Origin: Spirosoma rhododendri
Lineage (GTDB): Bacteria > Bacteroidota > Bacteroidia > Cytophagales > Spirosomataceae
Assembly: GCF_012849055.1 (NCBI RefSeq)
Contig: NZ_CP051677.1
Location: 1,407,501-1,471,500, forward strand
Direction: 5' to 3'
Length of the DNA: 64,000 bases
The notes beneath the pieces were generated by a model. It was given only the letters and a program-made list of their open reading frames with translations. It was not told the DNA's origin and did not search any database. Below, piece by piece: positions 1 to 9,403 of this stretch; position 1 is the stretch's first letter; the number at the start of each line of letters is the position of its first letter. The translations under genes were made by a program, and so were the position numbers.

Positions 1-2
1 TC

Positions 3-791
3 ACCACACTGGGTGGAAATGTGCAGGCTTTTGAAGTTGATGGTTTGTTTGACGATTGCCAGGCCATTGTCAAACAGGCTTTCCTGGACAAAGAGCTTAA
101 CAACCAATTGGCTTTGTCGTCGGCAAACTCAATCAACATTTTCCGGCTAATTCCACAGGGTTTTTACTACGTGCGTGCTTACGGGCAGGTAAGAGATGCA
201 GGTAAACCCGTCGTGTTTTCGACACCAAGCGGCAACTTTGGTAATCTGAGCGCAGGTGTACTGGTGCAGCAGATGGGGTTGCCGGTGCATCATTTTGTGG
301 CTTCCACCAACCTGAACCAGGTTGTCCCCTCCTATATTAAGACGGGTGTTTATTCGCCGATGGCGTCGGTACCAACAATTTCGAACGCGATGGACGTGGG
401 CGCACCCAGCAATTTTGTCCGACTATCGCACCTGTTCGATGACCAGCACGAGTCATTTCGGAATAACATATCTGGTTATTACTTCGACGATGAGCAAACA
501 CGGCAAGGCATGAAACGGCTGTATGAGCAGTACGACTACGTCGCCTGCCCCCATACGGCTATTGGAATTATGGGGTTGCAACAGTACAAACAGGAAACGG
601 ATCAATCGTTCGTGGGTGTTGCACTAGCTACCGCTCATCCGGCTAAATTCAAGCCGCTCGTTGAGGAAGTGATTGGTAAACCCGTTGACGTTCCAGAACG
701 ACTAGCTGTTATGGCCGACAAGCATAAACAGAGTATTCAGATCGGCAAGGAATACGAGTCATTTAGAGAAGCACTGTTACAAACGGTATAG
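3..791 (+). CDS. thrC: Threonine synthase, C-terminal part
   Basis: This is the C-terminal ~262 residues of threonine synthase, the PLP enzyme that converts O-phosphohomoserine to threonine. The frame is open from the left edge, so the start and the PLP-binding lysine lie outside the window. Visible family features are the phosphate-binding segment TPSGNFGNLSAG (about residues 75-86 of the visible part), an NLNQVVP stretch, and a C-terminal segment VALATAHPAKF that is typical of ThrC. It ends with TAG and is followed by a strong terminator. The first Met in frame (position 21) is internal, not a start. The family call is firm; operon context is not visible. Confidence 0.93.
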   Translation, partial: TTLGGNVQAFEVDGLFDDCQAIVKQAFLDKELNNQLALSSANSINIFRLIPQGFYYVRAYGQVRDAGKPVVFSTPSGNFGNLSAGVLVQQMGLPVHHFVASTNLNQVVPSYIKTGVYSPMASVPTISNAMDVGAPSNFVRLSHLFDDQHESFRNNISGYYFDDEQTRQGMKRLYEQYDYVACPHTAIGIMGLQQYKQETDQSFVGVALATAHPAKFKPLVEEVIGKPVDVPERLAVMADKHKQSIQIGKEYESFREALLQTV

Positions 792-796
792 TCTCG

Positions 797-837
797 AAAA
801 CGAAAGAGCCGGATCAGGGATTCGGCTCTTTCGTTTT
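797..837. terminator. Bidirectional terminator
   Basis: A 15-bp perfect stem (AAAACGAAAGAGCCG and its complement) encloses an 11-base loop, with T-tracts on both strands. It lies between the convergent thrC and TPR genes and can serve both. Confidence 0.85.
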
Positions 838-849
838 GTTTGCACTAAC

Positions 850-2670
850 TCAATTCACAGTGTCGCCCCGCAGTATCCGGAAGCGTTTGCGGGCATCGGC
901 CCCGTAGATACTACCCGGGTATTGGGCGAGTACTTTCTGGTAAGCGTCCATCGCTGCGGACTTATCTTTTATCTGCTCCTCGTAGATCTTCCCAGTCATG
1001 TACAGCGCATCATCACCCAATATATCTGTTGGGTACTTGCTCGTTATCAGCTTCAGATCATCCAGTGCCTGTGTCATTTTGCCCTGCTTAAAATAGGTGT
1101 TAGCCCGTAGCCAAAGCACCTCATCGGCCAGACTGTGATCACCGTATTTTTTCCACATCCGGTTCAAGTTATCCACAGCTTCGTCTGTTTTATTCTGGAA
1201 AAGCAGCAGGTCGACAGCTGCATATTCACGCATAGCGGCTTCGGTGCTGTCCATACCCGTGTTATCCACAATCAGCAGACTCAGTTGCTCGGCGTCATTA
1301 GCGATCTCGCGGGATGTAGCAAGTTTCAACACATCGAGTATATCTTTCGAGACGGTAAAATCTCCCTTGTAATAGTGAAGCTTGGCGTTTTTCAACTTGG
1401 CTTCGTAGCCAAGTAACTCTTCTTTCTCAGACTTTTCCACCTGAGAATACAGCAATGTGGATTCCCAGGGTTCGCCTTTGAGCAAATAGATGTCTCCCTT
1501 ATCTAGTTTGCACTTATCCACAAAGCTCCGGTCAGTTTTCCCCAAATCGATAGCCATGTCGAGTACAGTAATCGCCGTGTCTTTACTGTCGAGGTAATTA
1601 CCGTACAGGTTGGCTGTACTACGCAACGCTTCCAACGTTTTAGCGTTCAGACCCAGCTCCTGCACCATCTTCTGATAGTCAGTTATCAGCTTGCGGATTT
1701 CATTTACATCAACTGGGTAGGTGTTTTTAACCTGCTCTTCCCGCGCGTTGATGACCAGTCTGCGACAAGCTGGATATAACTGCCCTTGTGGATAAGTTAC
1801 GCACACGTATTCGAATGCGTCAGAAGCCGTTTTGTATTCTTTGTTGTTCAGGGCTAGCATACCCAACTCGTATACCCGACTACCAGCAAGCTTCAAACGT
1901 TTGTCAGTCGCTTTCTCCAGCAGGAGCGCCCGACTGAATTTCTGCTTCTGCGTGTAAAACCAAATCAGGATATCGTTGTAGGCTAGTTCATTCGGTTCCT
2001 TCTGTATTCGCTCGTAAAGAACCTTCTCAATGAGCGGTTCATCTTTCGTGTTGATGTAGCTCTGTAGACTCGCAAACACGGCTTCCTTTCGGTCAGATTG
2101 CTTCGCGGTGTTTATACTTTCGTCGATAGCCTTCGCTGTTTGCCCTGTGGCCTTATACAACGCCATCAGTTCCTCGCTGAATGCCGTGGGCGACTGACTT
2201 ACCTCCCTACCTGTTTCGAGGCTTACAATCGCCCATTTCGATTCGTTGATATCCTGGAATGCCCTCGCCAGCCGTTCGAGCGCTACAGTCGACGTTCGGG
2301 CAGACTTGATTGCTGCTGTGTAGTCTTTGGCTGCCTGTAGGGTATCGCCTTTCTGTTGCGCCAACTGACCCAGCAACAATTCGCTGAAGGGTTTCATCGC
2401 TTCACCACCCCGAACCTGTTGCCGCAAAAACTTTTCTGCCTGCGCCGACCGGCTGCTTCGCTGCAAGCTCTGCACGTATAGGTTGAGCCGTGGCCAGGTC
2501 GCGTCCGTTTTTATCAGCTTGGCGTATTCGTCGGCGGCTTTACTGAATTCTCCACTTTTGAAGTATTCGTCCGCCAGCGTCGTTCCCCCAACGGGCTGCC
2601 CCGCCGTTTGGCAGTAACCACCCAGCCACGCAGCACACAACCAAAGAGTCAACAGCGTTCTTAACCACAT
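850..2670 (-). CDS. TPR-repeat protein, exported
   Basis: This 606-residue protein has an N-terminal signal peptide (MWLRTLLTLWLCAAWLGGY) with no clear lipobox, followed by many tetratricopeptide-like helical pairs. Examples are YFKSGEFSKAADEYAKLI near residue 36 and repeats near the C-terminus containing ANTYFKQGKMTQALDDL and DDALYMTGKIYEEQ. The closing ADARKRFRILRGD segment is common in Bacteroidota TPR proteins. It probably acts as a periplasmic or outer-membrane scaffold, but no enzymatic motif is seen and the partner is unknown. Its ATG lies at the edge of the DnaA-box region, so its promoter must lie within or beside the putative origin. Confidence 0.8.
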   Translation of the reverse strand: MWLRTLLTLWLCAAWLGGYCQTAGQPVGGTTLADEYFKSGEFSKAADEYAKLIKTDATWPRLNLYVQSLQRSSRSAQAEKFLRQQVRGGEAMKPFSELLLGQLAQQKGDTLQAAKDYTAAIKSARTSTVALERLARAFQDINESKWAIVSLETGREVSQSPTAFSEELMALYKATGQTAKAIDESINTAKQSDRKEAVFASLQSYINTKDEPLIEKVLYERIQKEPNELAYNDILIWFYTQKQKFSRALLLEKATDKRLKLAGSRVYELGMLALNNKEYKTASDAFEYVCVTYPQGQLYPACRRLVINAREEQVKNTYPVDVNEIRKLITDYQKMVQELGLNAKTLEALRSTANLYGNYLDSKDTAITVLDMAIDLGKTDRSFVDKCKLDKGDIYLLKGEPWESTLLYSQVEKSEKEELLGYEAKLKNAKLHYYKGDFTVSKDILDVLKLATSREIANDAEQLSLLIVDNTGMDSTEAAMREYAAVDLLLFQNKTDEAVDNLNRMWKKYGDHSLADEVLWLRANTYFKQGKMTQALDDLKLITSKYPTDILGDDALYMTGKIYEEQIKDKSAAMDAYQKVLAQYPGSIYGADARKRFRILRGDTVN

Positions 2671-2723
2671 TATATTTATTAGTTATTCTTTATTTAAATA
2701 AACGTTACTGTAATCATTAGTCA

Positions 2724-3078
2724 TGTGGATATGTGCACAAAAAGATTGTACACACTTGGGTACTCTTCATGTGGATAAAGCCACGTCTACTGTCTAAACC
2801 GATCGTAGACTTATCCACATGTAATTAACTATCAATCAGAAAATTAACATTTTTTCCACATTGCAGGGTCAACCATGGTGTGGATTTGTGCATAATAATT
2901 GTCCACTAAATTGAGTGGGGAAAAGTTTTGAACAACCGGTTCACATCTCCTCTCTTTTCCACCGTAACGCTGTGGATTACGTAATAGCTGAATCATATCC
3001 ACAACCATCAACATTTTGTCATCAGGTTTCTAACATCCTATCCACAGGATATTGGACTTATACACACCATTATCCACA
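2724..3078. other. oriC: Putative chromosomal replication origin (DnaA-box cluster)
   Basis: The 490-bp gap 2671-3160 has no gene. It holds three exact TTATCCACA boxes (2770-2778 minus, 2811-2819 plus, 3070-3078 plus) and three further TTWTNCACA matches (2852-2860 TTTTCCACA plus, 2887-2895 TTATGCACA minus, 3058-3066 TTATACACA plus). One-mismatch copies lie at 2724, 2732, 2746, 2971, 2995 and 3038, and weaker ones at 2879 and 2899. AT-rich stretches at 2821-2858 and 3081-3118 could be unwinding elements. mnmG (gidA), a classic origin neighbour, and parS-like sites lie within 3 kb. dnaA itself is not in the window, and the genes to the right mostly run toward the site, so GC skew is needed to confirm it. 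Confidence 0.75.
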
Positions 3079-3160
3079 GAAAAGTTAGCTTTTTTTAATG
3101 TCAAATTGACCTGTTTATCGGGGAGGGTACAATAGGCCCTAACGGCGGTGGATTGTGCTG

Positions 3161-4048
3161 TTAAGCTTTCTTGAAGATGTAGATAAGACTAGACCAGTTA
3201 CCTGTTTTCCTGGCGCGCAAGTTTGACTGTAGTCCAGTCCTGATGCTTTGCAGATAATCAGTCTGACCAGTTTGATAGCGACTGCTCAGCATGCTGATGT
3301 AAAAAGAGTCGAAGACCATTGGCTTCTTGTCAGCAAGTTTGAAACTGTGTTTCTCGAATAACCGCTTTATCGTTTCTGGTGTGAAGTGATGCAGGTGACG
3401 AGGAACATCGAAGGCTGCCCAATACGGGCCAAACGTTTGTGCGTCGTACGAGTCAGAGTTTGGGACTGCAATCAGTAGTGAACCCGAGTCGTCCAACAGC
3501 TGATGGAACCGAGCCACTGTTTTTTCCAGCTCAGCGATATGTTCGAGCACATGCCAAAGCGTGATTACGTTGTACTGGTTTTGCGGTACCTCTGCCAGAG
3601 AGCTGGCTAGTGCGACATTCAGTTTTGACTTAGCGACTGACCGGGCATCGGCGTCCGGCTCCATACCGGCAATCTGCCAGTTGTCTTTTTGGCACGTTTC
3701 CAGAAAGGATCCCGTTCCGCAACCCACGTCAAGAAGGCGACCTTTCTTTTCTACCAATGAATTTATCAGGGCCAGTTTTGCACGTAATGTATAGGAACGA
3801 ACGCCTTTGTAAACTGTTCCGATCAGCCCTCCCCCACTATCGTTGTGAGATATGTATTCTTCAGATTTATAGTATTGCCCTATCGAAGCTGCGTCAGGGC
3901 GTGGGTTTGTCAGACGGAATCCACACGCATCGCACGATTGTATCTCGAATGTCTGGTTACTGACCAGATAATCTTTACATGATACGTAGGAGGAAAATAT
4001 AGTGCCCGAGCACACAGGGCAGTACTGAACAGTTTCAAACGAAGACAT
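3161..4048 (-). CDS. Class I SAM-dependent methyltransferase with N-terminal zinc ribbon
   Basis: This 295-residue protein carries an N-terminal four-Cys zinc-ribbon-like unit (CPVC at residues 9-12 and CDACGF near 39). A Rossmann methyltransferase domain follows, with motif I LLDVGCGTGSFLE near residue 104 and the LWHVLEHI segment typical of the Methyltransf_23 type. VPNSDS and the FDVPRHLHHFTPET stretch are also characteristic of this group, which often modifies sugars, lipids or small metabolites; the substrate cannot be read from the sequence. It lies between the DnaA-box cluster and mnmG, 54 bp downstream of the mnmG stop on the same strand, so it may be co-transcribed with mnmG. It starts with ATG. 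Confidence 0.85.
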   Translation of the reverse strand: MSSFETVQYCPVCSGTIFSSYVSCKDYLVSNQTFEIQSCDACGFRLTNPRPDAASIGQYYKSEEYISHNDSGGGLIGTVYKGVRSYTLRAKLALINSLVEKKGRLLDVGCGTGSFLETCQKDNWQIAGMEPDADARSVAKSKLNVALASSLAEVPQNQYNVITLWHVLEHIAELEKTVARFHQLLDDSGSLLIAVPNSDSYDAQTFGPYWAAFDVPRHLHHFTPETIKRLFEKHSFKLADKKPMVFDSFYISMLSSRYQTGQTDYLQSIRTGLQSNLRARKTGNWSSLIYIFKKA

Positions 4049-4102
4049 TCTTGTGCATTTACGGAAAACAGATAATATGAAAGTGGCCGGTAGTGTACTA
4101 AC

Positions 4103-5965
4103 CTACCGACCCATGTAAACCAGCAAAATTGAAATATCAGACGGGCTAACTCCACTGATTCGGGAGGCCTGACCAATGGTGGATGGCCGCGTTCGCTTCA
4201 GTTTATCCCGACCTTCAAACGACAACGCTTTCAGTTTATCATAGTCAAACTCTGTACCGATTGACAGATTTTCCCAGCGGTCTAACTTGTCGGCGTTCTG
4301 CTTTTCCCGCAACAGATAATCCTCGTATTTGATCTCGATTACTGTTTGTTCAACAACCTCTTCATTGAACTTTGTCGTGTCAGGCAAAGTAATGGCCAAT
4401 AGTTCAGACACGTTTTCCGCCGTGATTTCAGGCCGTTTCACAAGTGTTCGCAGGGTAGCTGTCTCCCGCAGCGGTGAACTATTCTGGGTAGTTAGCCAAT
4501 CATTTATGCCTTCTGGTTTCACCCGCTTGCTTTGAATGGCGTCTGTCAGTTCAGCTATCTTTTGCTGCTTTTCGACTAACGCGTCGTATCGCTGTTGAGA
4601 AGCAAGACCAATCTTGTACCCTTTTTCCGTCAGTCGAATATCAGCGTTATCCTGCCTTAACAAGGTGCGGTATTCCGCCCTCGACGTAAACATCCGATAA
4701 GGCTCTTCCGTCCCTTTCGTGATTAGATCATCAATCAGCACACCGATATACCCCTCTGATCGCTTGATCGTAAACGGGTCTTTTTCACAGACAGTGTGGT
4801 GCGCATTGATACCTGCAATCAAGCCCTGGCAGGCAGCTTCTTCATATCCAGTCGTGCCGTTTATCTGGCCTGCGAAGAATAGATTAGCTATCAGATGCGT
4901 CTCCAGCGTATGTTTTAACTGGGTCGGTGGAAAATAATCGTACTCCACCGCGTACCCCGGCCGGAACATTTTGGCGCGCTCGAAACCCGTAATTTTTTGC
5001 AACGCTCTCAATTGTACGTCCTCTGGTAACGAAGTTGAAAAGCCGTTTACGTATATCTCAACCGTGTCTTTGCCCTCCGGCTCGACAAAAATCTGGTGCC
5101 TGTCCTTATCTGCGAATCGGTTGATTTTATCTTCTACTGATGGACAGTAACGAGGCCCAAGGCCCTTGATGCGACCTGTGAACATTGGCGATTTTTCAAA
5201 CCCTGTTTTAAGCTCGTCATGCACAGCCTGGTTGGTGTAGGTGATCCAACAGCTTTTCTGTTCAATCAGAGCGGGGGTATCTGAATAGGAAAATTTGCCG
5301 GGCTTCGTATCGCCAAGCTGCTCTTCCATTGCTTCATAATTCAGGCTACGGCCGTCAATCCGGGGCGGTGTTCCCGTTTTCATTCGCCCGCTCTCGAAGC
5401 CCAACTCTACAAGCTGCTCGGTCAGCCCACTCGCTGCGGCCTCCCCCGTACGACCACCACCAAACGTTTTTTCGCCGATAAACATGCGTCCGTTCAGGAA
5501 TGTCCCGTTTGTGAGCACGACACTTTTAGCGTGAAAAACGATACCCATCATCGTTTTTACGCCGTAAACAGCGTTGTCTTTTACAAGTAGTTCGTTGACG
5601 GAGTCTTGCCAGAAACTTACATTATTATTGTTTTCTAGTGTCTTGCGCCATTCCCACGCGAAAGCATGACGGTCGCTTTGACACCGGGGGCTCCACATGG
5701 CAGGACCTTTCGATCGATTCAGCATCCGAAATTGAATCATCGTTTTATCCGAAATGATCCCTGACATGCCACCCAGTGCATCTATCTCACGTACGATCTG
5801 CCCCTTCGCTACTCCGCCCATTGCCGGGTTGCAGGACATTTGCGCAATAGTCTGCATATTCATTGTAATGAGCAAGACCTGCGATCCCATCGTGGCAGCC
5901 GCGTATGCAGCCTCACAACCGGCATGTCCTCCCCCCACCACAATCACATCATAACTTGACGTCAT
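4103..5965 (-). CDS. mnmG: tRNA uridine-5-carboxymethylaminomethyl modification enzyme MnmG (GidA)
   Basis: MnmG is an FAD enzyme that works with MnmE to install (carboxymethyl)aminomethyl groups at wobble uridine U34 of certain tRNAs. The sequence shows the N-terminal dinucleotide-binding motif GGGHAGCEAA, the MSCNPAMGGVAKG segment, LNRSKGPAMWSPR, GGRTGEAAASGL, and the C-terminal helical domain with RPSTIGQASRISGVSP. The open frame extends 14 codons upstream to a GTG, but the ATG at 5965 (MTSSYDVIVVGGG) gives 620 residues, the family length, and leaves the CACGTG sites outside the gene. mnmG next to oriC is a classic bacterial arrangement. Confidence 0.97.
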   Translation of the reverse strand: MTSSYDVIVVGGGHAGCEAAYAAATMGSQVLLITMNMQTIAQMSCNPAMGGVAKGQIVREIDALGGMSGIISDKTMIQFRMLNRSKGPAMWSPRCQSDRHAFAWEWRKTLENNNNVSFWQDSVNELLVKDNAVYGVKTMMGIVFHAKSVVLTNGTFLNGRMFIGEKTFGGGRTGEAAASGLTEQLVELGFESGRMKTGTPPRIDGRSLNYEAMEEQLGDTKPGKFSYSDTPALIEQKSCWITYTNQAVHDELKTGFEKSPMFTGRIKGLGPRYCPSVEDKINRFADKDRHQIFVEPEGKDTVEIYVNGFSTSLPEDVQLRALQKITGFERAKMFRPGYAVEYDYFPPTQLKHTLETHLIANLFFAGQINGTTGYEEAACQGLIAGINAHHTVCEKDPFTIKRSEGYIGVLIDDLITKGTEEPYRMFTSRAEYRTLLRQDNADIRLTEKGYKIGLASQQRYDALVEKQQKIAELTDAIQSKRVKPEGINDWLTTQNSSPLRETATLRTLVKRPEITAENVSELLAITLPDTTKFNEEVVEQTVIEIKYEDYLLREKQNADKLDRWENLSIGTEFDYDKLKALSFEGRDKLKRTRPSTIGQASRISGVSPSDISILLVYMGR

Positions 5966-5984
5966 TTCAATAGTTTTTGTAAAA

Positions 5985-6015
5985 TGTTTCACGTGGAAAC
6001 TTTTCACGTGGTTGA
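5985..6015. promoter_or_regulatory. parS-like centromere sites (two CACGTG cores)
   Basis: TGTTTCACGTGGAAAC (5985-6000) agrees with the known bacterial parS palindrome (TGTTnCACGTGrAACA type) at 14 of 16 positions. A second, weaker core TTTTCACGTGGTTG follows at 6001-6014. ParB/Spo0J binding sites of this type cluster near origins, and these lie 3 kb from the DnaA-box cluster, just upstream of the mnmG ATG. No parAB genes are in the window. The sites could instead serve mnmG transcription. Confidence 0.5.
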
Positions 6016-6038
6016 ATATTTATGCAACGACAACAAAA

Positions 6039-6069
6039 AACCGCTCGCCTTTGTGCCAAGCGAGCGGTT
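6039..6069 (-). terminator. Terminator of the DUF4175 gene
   Basis: A 10-bp stem AACCGCTCGC / GCGAGCGGTT is followed on the minus strand by a run of T (the A run at 6035-6040). It lies just downstream of the DUF4175 stop codon. Confidence 0.8.
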
Positions 6070-6086
6070 CAAAATCAAGTAACTAC

Positions 6087-9000
6087 CTACTTGCTGAGTT
6101 TCTGCAAGTATTGGTTCGCTTCTTTCTTGTAGAAGATATTGTAGTTAGGCGTTACAGACCGTAAAACTTCGGTCTGCTTGGTAAACTGGCCATTTTTAAT
6201 AGTATCAAAAAAGGCAGGTGTGCTGCTCTTCTGCGAGCGGGCCGCTTCAGCCTGACGCTTGGGGTCCTCCTCCTGCTGCTTTAACGCTTTCTCAGATTCG
6301 AGTAATCGTGTCAGAATTTGGTTCTGCCGATTAATCGTGTTTTGGGTAATGCGCTTATTGACGAGATCCGTTTCGGTCTGGTCCATTTTTTCCATCAGAT
6401 CTTTTACCTGATCGCCCTGCTGTTTTCCAGCTTCAGTTCCCTTCGCATTTTCCTCCAACTTTTTGAGCATGTCACGCACCATTGCTTGCTGTGCAGCTAA
6501 ACGCGAAAGCTCCTCAGATAGTCCCTGGCCAGTCTTTCCACTTTTCTGAAGCTGCTGCATCTGAGAATTAAGCTGCTGTTGCAATTCGCTCATACCAGGA
6601 CTCTTACCTTTTTTACTTCCTTTTCCCTTACCGGGACTAGCCATGGCATTCATCTGCTGTTGCATGTTTTTCAACACATCGCTTAGCATAAGCGCCAGAT
6701 TGTTGATGGATGTCATGGCAAACTGCTGTTTGGATGATGCCATGCTCAAACGTCTATCTTTAAGATGCTGAGCACTCTCGTCCATGTAAAGCTTCATGTT
6801 GGAGAGCTCGCGTGTGACGAAAGGTTGAATCTGTGCTACCCGACTCGCTAACGCATTCAGACTGTCTTCGATAATTTTGGCATCATCCTGTAACTTGAGC
6901 TGCTCTTGAGAGAGTTTGGTTACGCGCGGGTCCTGGAGGCTCATGCCTCGAAACTCCTTCATAACTTTCTCCTGACCAAAAGAGAGCGTGATCAGGTTGT
7001 CGAGGACACTGCGCAAATCATCCATATTTTCCTGATTCTCCTGCATCTCGTTTGACTCCATTGACTCGCGCATCGACTTACTCATCGACCGCATCGATTT
7101 AGAGGCTTTGCTTTGCGCGCTCGAAGCCTGCTTTCTCTTCTTTTGCTTGAGCTGCTTCGTCGCCTGTTCCATCTGCTGATCGACGTCTTTCTGTTGTTCC
7201 TCAGTAGACTCAGGCTTGTCTAAATCATCTTTGTCCGCTTGCTTTTCAAGCTCTTCTATCTGCTTTTTTAGCGCGTCAAACTCTTCTTTCGATAGTTGCT
7301 GCTGCTGTTCCTGTTGTTCCTGAGACCCAACGTTCTTGTCATTTTCGTCAGCCTGCTTATCAAGTTTGTCAGCTTGTTTATCCAACTGATCAGCAGCATT
7401 ATTGACCTTCTGTTCCAGCTGCATCTGCTTGAAAAGCTTTAACGCACGGTCAAGATCGCGCTCCATGTTGCGTTCCTTCCGGCTCAGCTTATCGAGCATA
7501 TCCGATGCTTTTTCATCCTGACGTTTTTCAAGAAGCTGTTTTAGCTGCTCGTACAACTGCTTCGATTCGGGATCGAGTAGTTCGTTAAACAGCTTCTGCA
7601 ATTGCTTTAGCTTCTCCTGCATGGCGTTCTCCTTGTCGGCAAAACGCTGTTGCAGATCGTTGGTTTTTTGAAACTGTTCCTGCAACTTCTGCACCTCCCG
7701 CATCAGCTCTTCCCGCTTCTGGAGAATGTCCTGTAACTGCTTTTTGTCCTGAAAATCGGAAGATTTTTTGGTACGCATCCGGTCTTCAAGCTGACTCAGT
7801 TCTTTCTTGATAGCCTGGGTTTTGCTGAGTGCATTGTCGATGTTTTCCTGCGTCTTCTCCGCCGATTGATCGACCTGCTTCTGCACCTCTCTGTTTGATG
7901 GAACGACAAAAACAAAAGGAACTGACTTAGCCGATTTGGGCCCGTGTACACCATCGTTATCCCACACGGTAACCGTGTACTCCAGCTTATCTTCCTGCCC
8001 CAATCTTAGGCTATCAAGCGACCAGTTATATGCAAAATTTTGGGACGTGGTCGTTCTGTTGAGTGCTATATCCTTAGAATAGACAGGCGATTTCTTGCCT
8101 CCCCTATCTACCGTATAGGACAAACGAAGCTTTGAAAAACCGTAGTCGTCATTTATCAATCCAGACAGAGCAATGTAGTTGTAAGTCGTGGAGTCCTGAA
8201 TACGGTCTACGGTAATTTGAGGGTAGCGGTCTGGAATGACTTGTATGTTGTATTGCGTAGAGGAAGGCTTCTGAACGTTAGTGTTGAGCAGCGAAACGCC
8301 ATACTGAGTGCTATGCAGCAGCCGCTTTGTTGCCGAAAATTTCTCATCATCGGTGCGTTGAGCGTTGATAGCGGAGCGATCGGAAGCAAAGCGCAGGGAT
8401 AACGAATCGGTGTGGTCGGCAGCGAAGGACCAACTCACAACTGTACCTTCTGGTATCAACAGGTTACCTACATTGGTTAGCTGCTCAGTAGGTTTGTTGA
8501 GGTAAGCCGGGAAGTTTAGGCGGACATCGAAGGCCAGAATTGAGGGCCGGTCGATCAACGAAATCGTGTACTCCTTAGAGGTAAAGCCAGCCGCTTCCAG
8601 ACGAAAATTGAGGTTTCGTTGCAGGTTGTCGAAGGTATAGCCGTAGCCTGATTTTGTCGGTGTAAGTTTCAGACGGGTGCCATCGGTGACGAGGTAAACC
8701 GACTCGGGAACTGCATTCCCGGTAACCCCGACTGTTAACGGAAAGTCCTCGTTGCGGAACCCTTTCATCGACTTGTTGCGGACAACAAACTGAAAAGGAG
8801 CTTCCTCAACAAACTCCTGATTGTAGTTGACGAGACGGGTCGACGATTGGGTCAGCACATCGGGCTTGATGAGTAGCAGCAACAAAATCAGCGCAAGTGG
8901 AGGAATGGCGTATTTCAGAAACTGCCGGTTGCGATTGAGTTCAATTGCGTTGGCAAACCGGTTAATAAGCAGTTGCTGGGAACGCTGATCAAGACTGGCC

Positions 9001-9386
9001 CGCAGCAAGTCGCTCTGCTCCGAACTGATCCGTTGCAACTGTAGCGTGTTGAGAAGCTTGTCGGATACGTCAGGGAAATACGTACCAATCTGCCGGGCCG
9101 CTTCATCTGTAGAAAGCGGTTTACTCAGCCCATAAAGACCAAGCAGTGGGCGGATGATAAACAGATATAGACAAACGACGGCGGCAATTAGAAAGCCGAA
9201 GAAAAGGACTGCCCGCCCGCCCGAACTGAAGCGGCCAACAAATTCGACCGTGTTAATGAGCAGGTAAGCGCTGCCGAGCAAGGCTACGAAAAACAGGCTT
9301 CCCTTAACAAGCTGGTTCTGAAAATAACGCCGTTTGTATTCGTCGATGCGCTCTAGGAGCGTTGAGTAGGCCGCGGATGATTGCAT
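6087..9386 (-). CDS. DUF4175 family coiled-coil membrane protein
   Basis: This 1099-residue protein has two N-terminal TM helices (about residues 28-45 and 57-77) and a third near 160-172. A beta-rich extracytoplasmic region follows (about 200-500), and the rest is a very long Gln/Lys/Glu-rich coiled coil with low-complexity stretches such as QEQQEQQQQLSKEEF. This matches the Bacteroidota DUF4175 group, whose function is not established. The open frame runs 39 codons further upstream, but that part overlaps the upstream gene and reads as non-native. The ATG at 9386 (MQSSAAYSTLLERIDEYKRR) fits the family. The upstream hypothetical gene is 17 bp away and probably co-transcribed. Confidence 0.85.
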   Translation of the reverse strand: MQSSAAYSTLLERIDEYKRRYFQNQLVKGSLFFVALLGSAYLLINTVEFVGRFSSGGRAVLFFGFLIAAVVCLYLFIIRPLLGLYGLSKPLSTDEAARQIGTYFPDVSDKLLNTLQLQRISSEQSDLLRASLDQRSQQLLINRFANAIELNRNRQFLKYAIPPLALILLLLLIKPDVLTQSSTRLVNYNQEFVEEAPFQFVVRNKSMKGFRNEDFPLTVGVTGNAVPESVYLVTDGTRLKLTPTKSGYGYTFDNLQRNLNFRLEAAGFTSKEYTISLIDRPSILAFDVRLNFPAYLNKPTEQLTNVGNLLIPEGTVVSWSFAADHTDSLSLRFASDRSAINAQRTDDEKFSATKRLLHSTQYGVSLLNTNVQKPSSTQYNIQVIPDRYPQITVDRIQDSTTYNYIALSGLINDDYGFSKLRLSYTVDRGGKKSPVYSKDIALNRTTTSQNFAYNWSLDSLRLGQEDKLEYTVTVWDNDGVHGPKSAKSVPFVFVVPSNREVQKQVDQSAEKTQENIDNALSKTQAIKKELSQLEDRMRTKKSSDFQDKKQLQDILQKREELMREVQKLQEQFQKTNDLQQRFADKENAMQEKLKQLQKLFNELLDPESKQLYEQLKQLLEKRQDEKASDMLDKLSRKERNMERDLDRALKLFKQMQLEQKVNNAADQLDKQADKLDKQADENDKNVGSQEQQEQQQQLSKEEFDALKKQIEELEKQADKDDLDKPESTEEQQKDVDQQMEQATKQLKQKKRKQASSAQSKASKSMRSMSKSMRESMESNEMQENQENMDDLRSVLDNLITLSFGQEKVMKEFRGMSLQDPRVTKLSQEQLKLQDDAKIIEDSLNALASRVAQIQPFVTRELSNMKLYMDESAQHLKDRRLSMASSKQQFAMTSINNLALMLSDVLKNMQQQMNAMASPGKGKGSKKGKSPGMSELQQQLNSQMQQLQKSGKTGQGLSEELSRLAAQQAMVRDMLKKLEENAKGTEAGKQQGDQVKDLMEKMDQTETDLVNKRITQNTINRQNQILTRLLESEKALKQQEEDPKRQAEAARSQKSSTPAFFDTIKNGQFTKQTEVLRSVTPNYNIFYKKEANQYLQKLSK

Positions 9387-9403
9387 AATCGTAGGTAAGG
9401 GAA

